NCBI GenBank assembly: GCA_037102815.1
Contig: BTPP01000003.1
Coordinates: forward strand, 3,534,001-3,598,000
DNA length: 64,000 nt
Direction: 5' to 3'
Source: Neurospora intermedia
Lineage: Eukaryota; Ascomycota; Sordariomycetes; Sordariales; Sordariaceae
Shown piece after piece: positions 22,115-33,100 of this stretch. The position numbers and the translations under genes were made by a program. How positions within the stretch are numbered: the stretch's first letter is position 1; each line of letters starts with the position of its first letter. A model generated the notes under the pieces. That model had not been told where the DNA came from, made no database searches, and saw nothing but the letters and a program-made list of their open reading frames with translations.

Positions 22115-24430
22115 GCAACTAGATGATTGAATGACAGGCTGTCATTCCATCGTCAAAGACTCGAGGAAATAGTGGCAGTTCGAGTGTCACGCAACAGAGC
22201 TACCGACCAAATTGTGTTTATGCTTCCACGACGAGACGAACATTTTCAAAAAGAAAGAGAAACGGCGCGTCGTTGTTCGGAGTCCGGCCGGGTTTTTGTT
22301 ACTTGGGAATGATTATATGGCATATGGATTTTGATATGAAGAGCTGGATGGAGGAATGGATGACATGAGTATCAATCCCTCCAAACACAATTTGGGCACA
22401 TCGAGGGACGCCGGGCCGGGCTCTTCAGAAGCCCAAGCAGCGTGCAGAGAGTGGAGCTTGTAGCACTCGATACCTCATGTATGCATGAAGCAAAGTAGTG
22501 TTTTCATTTCATTACATGGTTAACTCAAGTATCCTCCCCAAGCCATACAGCTCGCAAACCGTGATTGCAAATATTTTGAGTTTGTGGTAACATGACTCTG
22601 ACTGGCTTTTGCCTTGGAACTGCGAATAATTGCCTGCGGAGTATGATGAACATTTAAGTGTAGCACCCAACTGTTCCACCTGGGTCAATGGATTACTATC
22701 GATATCGGTTGCTACTCTCGACGCTTAGATCTGATTAAGAAGACCCTATCGCTCCCACGATCCGTCGTTTTCTCTGTTCTCTCTTCACCCATTTTTCACC
22801 CGTCTGGTCAATGTAATCCAGATCTTAGCGTCGAGAGTAGCAACCGATATCGATAGTAATCCATTGACCCAGGTTGAACTAGAAGGGTGCTACACTTGAT
22901 TGTTCATCATACTCCCCGTGAACATGCCATTTGTCACCACGACTGACATCATGACATACTAGGTTGTTCAGACAATTTGGGAGCTATAGCAGTGAAGCCT
23001 GCCCAATGGATCGTCGAGGTTAGAAGTATTGATGCATCTAACGAAACAAAATGCTTGCAGCATTACAATGTTTATAACAAGGAAGTGTGAAGCAGTGAAC
23101 ATTGAGTGCGCTGATGAAGGAAGACACTGGCTTTCTGGATCGGCCAGCCTCCATTCTCTCCCCACCTGGCAGCCTGTTTGGCAGGGTTCGGTCATCGCCA
23201 AGCGAGTTAAATGATTGCACTTTGACCGTTGCAAGTCCCAAAGGTACATTTCATTCCCGTTGATGCTTCGTTTCAGAGCCCTTACATGGGAAAGAGAGAA
23301 GAGGAAAAAGTTTCAAAGCGTCGATACTGAGTTCTTGCTTTTATCAATGAAGACTGTTTTAGTCGAGCAACATTGTCTGGATCAACGACGTTTTCCAAGC
23401 CTCAACATCAAGCAGGTCAACAACCAGAAGTTGTGCCACTTTGAATTCCTTTCATGAACGGAATGGATCTGATGTGGGATCCCGATAATAGGCACAAAAC
23501 CCCTTCTGAAGACTTATCGCAACCGTCTTCAACCCAAATGCTCCGTAACATCACGTGTACACGCGAGTAGACATTCGGTCTCTTCGACTGTCTGCGAACT
23601 TGCAGTACGCCGCTACTTGGTACGTACGACACGGAACATTCGTTCACAGATGTAAACATTCATATTAAATCACAAAGCACATCGGTGTAGGTATGTACGC
23701 CCAATCATTGCGACCCTTTCCACGGAGCCACGAAGGGCAAGGAAAGCACCGCACCCAAGATTGTTCGCTGGTGTCTGTTCTCCATTCTGTTCGAAATCGT
23801 TGAATTGGTCCTGGGTCAGCTCCGAACGAATCCGGGGACCTCGCATCCAAGTTGCATTCCGAGAATGTGATATAATGCGTTGTAAAAATTGGAGAAAAAA
23901 GGGAGAAAAAGTCCAAAAGCGAAAAAGTTTTCGGCTACTTTTATGGACGGCCAGGCGGGCAGGGGACGTGCGCACAGCAGACCAGTTGGCTGTGGCTTAC
24001 CAGCGCAAGTCGAGGTGGGGTCCAATTATGGCGGGACGATTCTCACTGCCAGGTACTGCACCAGCCACAAGAACGAGCGCCGGGCGTAATGCGGATCCGC
24101 CTTTCAGCCAGACGGAAATGCCAAGAACGCGGCCAAAGCCGGCACAGGTGGGACCGGCTATGGAGATTGGACGCATGGATCCTCGTCAATGTCACTGCCC
24201 CTTCCGAATGCCGGGCGAGATCCCGATCATCTGGAAGTGTGACTGACGTGGTGACTTACGTTCTGCAACGACATCATACCTTCAATCTCCGAAAAGCTCC
24301 AACACTTCCTGTATTCCAGTTTCGACAACACAGTTACCCTCGTTTTTGCAGAACATCCACCTGACCGAACCGCTCCCTACCTGTTATCAAAGTACACGCA
24401 AAACGAACCCAAGACAAACCATCAAAGACA
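22115..24430. other. Intergenic region between pyruvate carboxylase and fmp32
   Basis: The left end is the pyruvate carboxylase 3' UTR and the right end the fmp32 promoter. I see no gene. The inverted repeat at 22638-22915 is described separately. Confidence 0.5.
22638..22915. repeat. 278-bp inverted repeat (long hairpin / foldback element)
   Basis: Two arms of about 96 bp (22638-22734 and about 22818-22915) are inverted copies, roughly 90 percent identical by eye. A 48-bp core around GATTACTATCGATATCGG is identical. The spacer between the arms is about 80 bp. I see no coding capacity and no clear target-site duplication. It could be a MITE-like foldback element or, if transcribed, a hairpin RNA precursor. 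Confidence 0.85.
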
Positions 24431-25351
24431 ATGAACACTGCGCAATCCCTCCCACGATTTCTACTCCCACGGCTGAGCTGGCAGGGTCCTCTCTCGCCAA
24501 ACGTACCCAGAACTGTTCCATCCATCCTCCTGCAAGCCCACGATCAGCAACCACGAATATGGCAACCCCTCTGCTCTTCAAGGTCATTTCACTCGAGCCA
24601 GCCGACTGATCATGCCCAATGTACCGCACCGAGCAACAAGCCGCGGTCGCTTAACATACTCGCCCGCAACCCAAGTCTAAGACGCTCATTTCATGCTTCC
24701 GCGGCACGAAGGCGCGACCACCACTTCGACACACTCAAGTTTGTCCAACGCCTACAAGAAGATGGGTTCACAGAAGAGCAATCAGTGGCCATGATGAAAG
24801 TCCTGAACGACGTGATCGAAGAAAGGTGAAGCTTACATTATGCATTGGCCACCCCTTTTCTTCTTTGACACCCCTTGTTGTCCCGCTCCGTAAACTTACC
24901 ACTCCTCTTCTCTCTAAGCAGCATACAAAACCTCACCCGAACCATGGTCCTCCGCGAAGACGCCGCCAAAGCGACCTACACGCAAAAAGTCGACTTCGCC
25001 AAGCTGCGCAGCGAGCTACTCTCGGCCGACAGCACCGAGTCGAACACCACCCGCGCCGCCCACGAACGGCTGACCAACGACATTGCCAAGCTCAACAGCC
25101 GGCTACGCGACGAGATCGGTCGTACCCAGGCTAGCGTCCGGCTCGACCTAAATCTGGAGAAGGGCCGCATCCGCGAGGAGGCCGTGTCGCAGGAGCTCAA
25201 GATCAAGGAGACGGAGACCAAAATCGAGCAGGAGGTGGCAGCGCTAAGGCAGCAGCTGGAACAGGTCAAGTTCCAGACGCTGCAGTGGCTTATGGGTGTT
25301 TGCACCGGTTTTGCTGCGTTGTTGCTCGGTGCCTGGCGTCTATTGATGTGA
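24431..25351 (+). CDS. fmp32: Mitochondrial FMP32 / MCUR1 (CCDC90) family protein
   Basis: This family consists of small coiled-coil proteins anchored in the inner mitochondrial membrane. Yeast Fmp32 has been linked to cytochrome oxidase assembly or proline metabolism, and metazoan MCUR1 to calcium uniporter regulation. Exons are 24431-24825 and 24922-25351, giving 274 residues. The N-terminus is rich in Arg and Ser without acidic residues (mitochondrial targeting, with RRSFHASAARR as a likely end of the presequence). The family core HFDTLKFVQRLQEDGFTEEQ follows, then DFAKLRSELL and a long coiled coil. A single C-terminal membrane span (LQWLMGVCTGFAALLLGAW) ends the protein. The 96-nt intron splits the serine codon of EES-IQNLT. 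Confidence 0.9.
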
Positions 25352-26154
25352 GGTATTACCGGGAAGACCGGAAGAGCGTGTTTGTTATGTTTGCTTGAGG
25401 TTGGAGTCTTTTTTCCTGCCTGGAAAAGAGTTGTCGTGATACCTATGGTATAACTACTGAGCGCTATGCTTGTTTGTTGTTTGTGCCAATGAAAGAATCA
25501 AGGAATCACTTTCACAAGCACCACGTTGAAGTCTGGCCCTATACACCACTCAAAGTTTGAATGCTATCGTTTACACCAAATCAGGGATGAAACTGGTGGT
25601 CATGGTTCCTTTGGTTAGCTCCACAAGAACGGCCGCAGACAAGTGTCGACGGTACCCATGTGCTATTCAGTTGGGCCTGCCATGGACATCACCAATCAGT
25701 GAAGTAATCTTCCAATTAAGCATTTATCGCATGTAACGTTTTTCCCTTCCTCTGACGCTTTAATATTGTAAGTCTGATGAAGGTCGCTATGTCTCAGGAG
25801 TAGCACTTGGCTCAGCGGAAGGGCTTGGCTATTCGAATCCCGCATCACGTACTTGATAGGGGTATCACAGTCTATGTAAGCTCAATTGGCGACGACGAGG
25901 CGTCGTGTTCAGTTTACATGCTATCAAAGCTGAGACCAATCATAAGTAGCTGCGGCTACGAGATGATTCTCAAGCTATTAAAGGGAAGGTCGACATCACG
26001 AACTCGTGGAATGGAACGCTTCTACAGTCTCTCAAGACAACCTAGTGCTTCCAAATCTCCTCATTCTACTTCGGCTATCTGTCTCCATGGATCCCTTCGA
26101 TTTGTACCAACAAGGTCACACCTGAGTAACCCACACCACGACGTACACCGAGTG
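25352..26154. other. Intergenic region between converging fmp32 and the zinc-cluster-like gene
   Basis: It presumably holds two 3' UTRs. I see no gene; a weak tRNA-promoter-like patch near 25807-25845 was rejected. Confidence 0.4.
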
Positions 26155-27525
26155 CTAACCCTCACACTTCATCTTGATACTCTTACACCTCGCGCAGGGT
26201 GTCGACCCAGTTCCAGTCCCACGATTACCACCATTTCCATTTCTTCTTCCATTACCACCACCATTATTACCCGTCCCGTCACCATCAGCGTGACCGCTAC
26301 CGTTGCTCAAAACAGTACAAGGCAAGAACTCATCACCCCTCTGAGGCCTCGCGAAACGTCCTATACCAGTACGCGTACCTGTACCAATCAGGCCCCCTCC
26401 AACATTCCCAGCAGCAGCAGTAGCAGCAGCAGCAGCAGCTACCTCATCCAGCTGTCTCTGTCTACGAGCGCACGAGTGACACGGGCCGGGAAGGCGGGGG
26501 ACGCCCGTCGCTTGGATTTGGCGGGCGCGGGAGACTTCGTAGGCTGTGCCGTATTTCTTTCGTTTCTTGGGGAAGTTTGTTATTGCTTTTTGGGTCGGAG
26601 TTGTTGGAGTTGCGATTCTAAAGTAGGATTGGGGTAGAGACTGGTGAGGTTGTAAGAAATGAGACCGTGAACCTGAAAGGGGTGATTGTGATTTTGTTTG
26701 TGATTGATCTTGATGCCGAGGGCTCAGAGAGGTAGGGGCTGTAAGTATGAGTGTTGGCTTGCTGGATGATGTTGGTATTTCTGGGTTTGTAACGGTTGGC
26801 TGGGGTAGGAGTGTTGTGCGTGCTGTATGCTGCGTTTTTGGAAGGGTGTTGCTCGTGTGGGTGGAGGAGGGTATTGCTTCAGGTTTGAAGTGTTGTGGTT
26901 GAGAACCATTCGAGAGACACTTCCTCTTCTTGACCGCTGGCCGCTGCGAATAGAGATCGTCAACGTTGGAACTATCTGCTTGAGGAGTATTGTTGTGGCA
27001 CGACCGAGATAGAGTTGGAGGAGGCGACAAGACGCGGGTACTCTCCACGTGATGGTGCTGAATAGTGTTAATTTGACCAGCAGAAGGGTCCTCACGGGAG
27101 CAGGACAGCGTCTGATATGAAGACCTCTTATAAGGGACTTGCGAAGTTGGAAGCACCACAACTCTTCCATGGATACCGACTATCTGTTTTATGCACGGAA
27201 GCTCTTTTGTGGTAGTAATAACCCGATGTTCCTCAGCTCCCAAAGCTATTCGTTCTCTATAGTCGGCGGCCTGGACTGGTGATGAAAACTGGCAAGGGCT
27301 TGAGGTTTGTGTGCGCAGCATCAACAGGCCTACTACAGCATCGATTTCTGCCGTCGATAGATGAACGCTCATATCGGTCAGAGCCTCTATAACCCTGAGA
27401 CTAACGTGTTGCTCATGGCTGTTCGGCGGCGTGACCTGTGAGGATATGTCTAGTGATCTAGACTGTTGAAAAGGTCTTCTCGCACGGGATAACCACATCG
27501 CGTCACCCAGAGACTCAATGCACAT
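26155..27525 (-). CDS. Hypothetical protein with zinc-cluster-like cysteine motifs
   Basis: I do not recognise this protein. The open frame from the first ATG (27525) gives 456 residues. Near the N-terminus is a possibly folded segment (LRVIEALTDMSVHLSTAEID, then AVVGLLMLR). The middle is Ser/Thr/Pro/Gln-rich and disordered with a basic patch VKKRKC. The C-terminal fifth has PCHSCARRQ, a poly-Ala run (coded by a CAG-type trinucleotide repeat) and a Gly/Asn-rich spacer, and ends PCARCKSIKMKCEG. That last motif is CX2CX6C, the first half of a fungal Zn2Cys6 cluster. The stop overlaps a possible donor (G/GTTAGC), so the real gene may continue through an intron; I could not find a convincing next exon. 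An upstream exon is also possible. Confidence 0.55.
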   Translation of the reverse strand: MCIESLGDAMWLSRARRPFQQSRSLDISSQVTPPNSHEQHVSLRVIEALTDMSVHLSTAEIDAVVGLLMLRTQTSSPCQFSSPVQAADYRERIALGAEEHRVITTTKELPCIKQIVGIHGRVVVLPTSQVPYKRSSYQTLSCSREDPSAGQINTIQHHHVESTRVLSPPPTLSRSCHNNTPQADSSNVDDLYSQRPAVKKRKCLSNGSQPQHFKPEAIPSSTHTSNTLPKTQHTARTTLLPQPTVTNPEIPTSSSKPTLILTAPTSLSPRHQDQSQTKSQSPLSGSRSHFLQPHQSLPQSYFRIATPTTPTQKAITNFPKKRKKYGTAYEVSRARQIQATGVPRLPGPCHSCARRQRQLDEVAAAAAATAAAGNVGGGLIGTGTRTGIGRFARPQRGDEFLPCTVLSNGSGHADGDGTGNNGGGNGRRNGNGGNRGTGTGSTPCARCKSIKMKCEG

Positions 27526-28279
27526 TCTATGCGAATCTTCATTTGTCACTTTTCAAAGTTTTCTTCTTCTTGGTAAGAGAGATTTCTGGGTCCCAGAGGC
27601 TCTTACGGGCAAGAAGAAGAAGAAGAAGGAAGCGATGATTGCATCCACACTTTGACAATGGAGCAGGCAAGGCCTTGGATGAACAGAAGAAGACTAACTC
27701 CTCGTCGCCACGGGAATATTCTCTTTCTCTGACATGATGGTAGTCGAGAAGGTTCAACAGTAGTACTTCAGCATTTGATGGGGCGTCAAATTCCTGTGAA
27801 GCGCTTTGTAGGGTCGTAAAGCTCTATATACCTATCTTGGTGGTGTCTGATTCCATTACCCCGGGTGGGTGTTATCAACAATTGTCAACAAACCCTGAAC
27901 AGATGTATATGAGCCCAAAACAAGCGGCATGTTTTCCAAGCACAACCACCTCGTGATCCTCAAGATTATTCCAGAAGAATGCCTGCAAATTGACATATGA
28001 TGACGGCTTTCCTCGTCTACAGGCATACTGCTCGTTGCCCATGTTGAAGATGCTAAGAGATGTACAACAGTTCGTCAAAATACACCACAGTAACTTATAT
28101 AGTCAATCAATTGAGCTCTCTGAAGTCCCGAAACTTGTTTTACGCTTACAACTGCCTCTGTTGCTTGGGAAACGTTCAGTGTTCATATCATCATCTTGGG
28201 TGGTCCTGAACCTTGAATTAGACTTTATAGGCTGGGCCTTTCCAACATTCATTCAACCAATAGCAAACGTGGTACACAC
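27526..28279. other. Intergenic region upstream of the hypothetical gene and the tRNA
   Basis: It contains a short GAA trinucleotide run near 27611-27630, with no recognisable gene. Confidence 0.4.
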
Positions 28280-28365
28280 GGTTGTATAGTGTAGCGGTTA
28301 TCACTCCGGATTCTGATTCTCTTCAGGACATTCCGGCAACCCCGGTTCGATTCCGGGTACGACCT
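28280..28365 (+). tRNA. tRNA-Gln (anticodon CTG) with a 14-nt intron
   Basis: The acceptor stem pairs GGTTGTA (28280-28286) with TACGACC, followed by discriminator T. The D arm holds TAGTGTAGCGGTTATCAC. The anticodon stem pairs CCGGA (28306-28310) with TCCGG (28332-28336). The anticodon CTG is at 28313-28315, and the T arm contains GGTTCGATTCC. A 14-nt intron (28317-28330) sits at the canonical position one base after the anticodon. A T-run terminator for RNA polymerase III follows at once (about 28368-28374). Confidence 0.95.
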
Positions 28366-28978
28366 AATTTTTTTCTTTCCTCTATTATCGTCAATCTGTT
28401 GCCTCCGTAATTCTCCCTCATTGCAGCTCCATTTTATTATTTTTTAAAGCCGTTGCAAGATTGCGAGCAGATGTGCTCTTACTAGTTGTTTCGGGAATTG
28501 TTTTAAAGCACAGAAAGACAGCCTTGTTACGGCACTATGTGCTGGAACAGTTCATCAGGGGCTTAGCTTGGCCGCCAAGATAATCAACGACCTGTGTAAT
28601 ACATACGGAAACTGACATATAGATGTTCAAAATTTATACAACTTCTCACGAACATGACCTTGTCATATGCAGATGGGTTGTTTGAGTAGTTAATTTTGGT
28701 ATTGCAATACAAAATGCCTCGTTCTATGGATATCTAATTGTTTCAAAGACAAGGGTGCAGTAAACAAAAACAGAAAGTACAAGAGATGACCGTTCCTTAT
28801 CATCATCCAACATCCCCCATCACACATACATTATTGATTATTCTAGAAAAAGAACCGAAAGGGGGGATATCCATCGCAAAAGGTTCAAACGGTACCATAA
28901 GCCGAAACCTTGCACGAAACCTCACCACCATGCGCCAGGCTTGCTTTTTTTGTGCACAGGTATCTGTCGTTCAAGTGA
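28366..28978. other. Intergenic region between tRNA-Gln and the methyltransferase gene
   Basis: It begins with the polymerase III terminator and ends in the methyltransferase 3' UTR. I see no gene. Confidence 0.45.
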
Positions 28979-30145
28979 TCAGAGGGGCTTCTCCGCAACA
29001 ATCCAGTAACTTGTCGAAATGAGACGCATCCTGTCCATCTTCACAAACGCCTGCCCATCCAGACATAACCTGTTGATCAATGTCTTGAAGTGCTGGGGCA
29101 GGACCTTGATCTTCACCAAGCCCAGAATGATCTGGCGCATGGTGCGGAAGTAAATGTCAACCCGATCAATCAGAGGTGCCTGCAAGCCGTCGATGCTCGC
29201 ATTCTCGGATTTCGTGACGACAAAGCCAGCATCCTCGAGGGCCTTCTCGAAGCTCTTGGGTGTTGGCGTGCCAACGGCACCGATTAGGGGCTTTACGCGC
29301 CTCATAAGCGCAAGGTGCTCCGGGTTGCTGGGGTCGTAGTCTGGCAGGCTAACCCAGTCGAGGAGCGAGACCTTGGCACCCGGCTTGAGAACGCGGTAGA
29401 CTTCACGGAAGAGCGTTGGGAGATCCTTGCACAGTGACAGTGCTTGGATCTGGTAGAAGCAGTCAAAGGAGTTGTCGGCGAAGGGTAGTGGTAGCGTGTT
29501 CATGTCTTGTTGTACAAAGTTGTTCTTGAATCCCTTCTGGTCGTTGAACTCTTGTGCCTGGGCGACCTGGTTAGGGTCGATGTTGAGACCGGTAACTGTA
29601 GCGCCGGTCATGCTGGCCATATGAGCAGCCACGCGCCCTCGGCCACATCCCAAGTCGAGAACCTTGTCGCCGGCCTTCATGCCAATGGCATGCGCGACGG
29701 CCTTCTCATAAAGCAGCTGATTCTCGATGACGGAAGCCCGCTTGTCCATGTGGGGAGGAATGTACATCTTCTCGACATCGCCCATGGCGCAAAGGTGGTT
29801 GATGATTCCGTAGTAAGCCTTCAAGCACTCGCCGACCTTGGCCTGGTAGTCAGGACCAAGTTCCTTGATCATGGCATCTTCGTCGGCCCAGTCAAGGTTG
29901 TAGATGACATACGAGTGCATGTAGTCATCTACCTGCTTTGGTGTTAGGTGGTGAATGTACTTGAAGGCTGACCGAAAGGTCTTGAAGCGGTTTGTGGTGG
30001 ATTGCCGGTCGGCGTCGTCAAGCCCCAGCGCATCTTGCTTTCGTGTGGATGGTGGTGCATTTACGGAGAGCTTTTGCTTCTCTTCGGCTATCCTGTCGAT
30101 GCCGTCGGAGCTATCTGATACCCGGTTCTGAAGTGGAACGGACAT
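28979..30145 (-). CDS. Divergent sterol C24-methyltransferase-like (Erg6-related) SAM methyltransferase
   Basis: This single-exon gene encodes 388 residues. It has the SAM motif VLDLGCGRG (about 162-170), a sterol-methyltransferase-type N-terminal region (YYGIINHLCAMGD) and motifs VTGLNIDPNQVAQA and REVYRVLKPGAKVSLLDW, so it clearly belongs to the Erg6/SMT-like group. The segment that in true Erg6 reads YAIEATCHAP is YQIQALSLCKD here. It lacks the conserved acidic residue and His, suggesting a different substrate or a specialised paralogue rather than the main ergosterol enzyme. The C-terminal SMT-like domain is present. The ATG at 30145 (MSVPLQNRVS) is preferred over an in-frame extension because the upstream part is Pro/Ser-rich without family similarity. 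The exact substrate is unknown. Confidence 0.85.
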   Translation of the reverse strand: MSVPLQNRVSDSSDGIDRIAEEKQKLSVNAPPSTRKQDALGLDDADRQSTTNRFKTFRSAFKYIHHLTPKQVDDYMHSYVIYNLDWADEDAMIKELGPDYQAKVGECLKAYYGIINHLCAMGDVEKMYIPPHMDKRASVIENQLLYEKAVAHAIGMKAGDKVLDLGCGRGRVAAHMASMTGATVTGLNIDPNQVAQAQEFNDQKGFKNNFVQQDMNTLPLPFADNSFDCFYQIQALSLCKDLPTLFREVYRVLKPGAKVSLLDWVSLPDYDPSNPEHLALMRRVKPLIGAVGTPTPKSFEKALEDAGFVVTKSENASIDGLQAPLIDRVDIYFRTMRQIILGLVKIKVLPQHFKTLINRLCLDGQAFVKMDRMRLISTSYWIVAEKPL

Positions 30146-33100
30146 GGTGAAGAATGTGCAGATTTCTGGGGCGCGGGGGAGGCAGTGCTTGAGCCCCAGA
30201 TGCGGAGATGTGGGCGGAGAGGTTTGAGTTTTGTGGATGGGGGAGGGGATGGTAGAGCCCTTCGCAAGTGAAAGATGGATGAGAGGACGACAACTGATGT
30301 AGAAGCCGGAAATAAGCACAGCACAACAGGCCGCAGAGCTGCTTTATTGTGAAATATTTGGTTGGCTAGGTAAAAGTTGAGTGAGAGGAGAATGAACTGG
30401 GGGAGTAAACGTAAAATCAGTGGATAGACAGGTAAATATCGATTATGATATCAAGCCGTTAATGGAGATGAACGGGAATTCCAGGTACCATCGATCTATG
30501 GCACTATCACTTGCACGGGAAGAGCGGAGCTCAAAATGTGGAAAAGAAAAGAAAAACTTTAACATGCAAGGATTGGGACTGGACAATGATCGGAGCATAC
30601 TGTCAACAGACTGGATCCCGAAAAGTCCGGGAGGTCCGGGAGCGCCGGATGAGTTCGGTCGGAAGTCGGGTCCAAAAAGTCGTCACCTGAGGATGAGTTC
30701 GCCGCGTCGCGACTAACTTTGAAACGGTAGTGTATAATATCTGGGCGCTTAAAGGAGACCATGAAGCCGTCATCATGAAAAGTTCGGGGCTTCAAAAGAA
30801 GCAGGAAGAACTGTGCTTGGGGATAACCGTTCGGTGAATTAGTCATCTCCACTGTTGGGTAAGACGCATGCATCAGTCATCCCACCTTCCGGTTTGCTGT
30901 TGCAGCCGTTGCAGTAATGGATGCTCCCCGTCTTGTACAGATGACAGTGACAAAGTTGATGGGACTGTACTACCAACGACATCAGGTTGTTTGCGTATTA
31001 CCGCAGATGCCGCCTTGATCGACGACTATGGGGTAACGGGCAGGAACGGAGGGAGAGAGGAGGGTTCATTTCCCTGTGTTCCGGTCTCATATGCATCATA
31101 TTCCCATCATAGCCATCATGGACTGGTGTTGGTAATCTGCCATGTCCAAAAAAGCGCGGAACCTCGCTTCAGACTTTGTAAGCGGCCGAAATGTGTACCT
31201 TGGGCTCGTCTCGTGGGAAATTTAGCGCCGGATGTTCGTGGATAAGTGCGTCTTTTCTGGGCGATTTTTTCAATTAAAGTCCCCTCCTCAACCACTTCAA
31301 ATGAAAAGATGGGCGATATCGGTGCTGTATGATCCGTCGGTCAATATGTCACCAAATGCCGTTGTGAGAGAAGGACAGGGTCCTGAACGCCGGGGTCCCA
31401 TCTTCGGACAAAACAAGCTCGGAGGTAAGTCTGACAAGATTTTCTCTGATGCCGGGATGACCTCGCGGTGGGACTTTCGACGAATAGAATTTAACAAGCT
31501 GCAACCCTGAGAGTTGAGCAGGGTGTATTTTACCTCATCTCGCCATCGCTGCTGGCACGACAAATCAACCTGATATCATGTCGGCTTTGCATAGTACGAT
31601 TGGTACGTGAGGCATATGGCCGGAGAGCTCGGTCGTTGGGTCCCGTTCGGATCGGCGCCTGGCACGTTCAAACCGTCAAGACAATGCCGGGTGTGTTACC
31701 GAGTGTTCGTCAAGGGGCTTATGATGCTGGGGTGCCGGGCATCTTTGCTGAGATTTTGAGCCGATCGGGCGAGGCCAGCGGTTGCGGGCGAACCCGAAAG
31801 GTCATCGCGGGCGCGTTGAAAAACCCGAGTGAAGTGACCTTCAGGCCGGAATCCGGTCGTTGGTCCATTATAAATGCCGTTGAAAAGCTTTGGGGTCCCG
31901 GGCCGCTTGGGATGACGCACTGTCTGCAGCCCGCTTCCATGTTGCAGATTTTAGTGTACGTACTGTGTAGTTCAGGGTCCACTGAGCCAGCCAGCCCTAT
32001 CAGGCCGGGCAGTATATTCAGCGTCGCTAGACACGGAGCGCTCCTCGCAGGTTTTGAAGACCGATAACTGACCTGGTGTTGGTTTGCGGTAGAAATTGTT
32101 AGTATATGAGTGCTCTGGATCCACCTGTACAGTGTACAGGAAGTCCACGACACTTTCACATTGGAAACTTTGCATGGCGCCTCGGAGCTGCCCGAAGTCC
32201 TCTCGAGACCTCATGACAATACTGTACCGGTAAACCGAATACCATATGCTTGGTGAGCTGCCATACGTGCAGAACCCAACCAACCGCATTTTATAATGAT
32301 CTGCGAATACTCCATTCCTATGAATTAGTGTTCATTGATCGATCTGGGCTGCTGGCCCAAAATCTCACTTCCGCAACACCGCCATCGACAGGACTGCCAC
32401 CCATCACAACTCGCAGTATCAACACCGAAGACTTCGCCAGCGAAGCAGTTGCTAGACTTCGCTCCAATCGCGAACGAAACATGTTCAACTGAAAACATAG
32501 CCCATCACGAATTCCCGGGTAGATTGACCACAGAAAAAGCACCACTTGTTCGTGGGAAACCCCCAAGTCGAACTGGACAGTAACTCACATCCACGAGAGT
32601 GAACGGATGGACTTGAACATGTGGGGAAAGCTTCTGATAAGATCGAAGAAGCCATGCATTTCGCATGAAAAAAGAGTTGCTTACTTATGTCAGCTACTTC
32701 TGATGGCCAGGCAAGCCAGGTTTACCAGGCTCTCCACAAACACTGCTTCTTGCTCTGGATAAAAAAAGTGTTGATCTTGGGAACATGCAAGAAAGAGGGA
32801 GAAAGCAGCGCATTACTGATATTAGACGATCAGATGCCACGATCAACAAGAAGAAAACCGTTTAGGCGCTGGACACTGGCGCTTCTGTTGTTTTTTTGTC
32901 CTTTGTTGTGCCACCTTCGTTCAACATCACACCGGCGTCTCCTGCATGAACCACGAGGACACTCCGATACGACTCAATTCTCTGGCTGAAACAATAGTTT
33001 CTTGATGTTTCTCTGTTGTTTCCTCGAGGTATTGGATCCCACTCCAAAGAAAAGCTGGCGCCAGAGGTTCAGCTCGCCCAAGCCTGGGGCCAGACGCAAT

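Noticed and set aside
25807-25845. tRNA-like patch (TGGCTCAGCGG followed by TTCGAATCC)
   Set aside because: The two promoter-like boxes are too close, and no anticodon arm or acceptor stem can be folded.
25807-26637. Plus-strand open frame overlapping the zinc-cluster-like gene
   Set aside because: It has no ATG at its start and reads as Ser/Thr repeats that mirror the low-complexity minus-strand protein.
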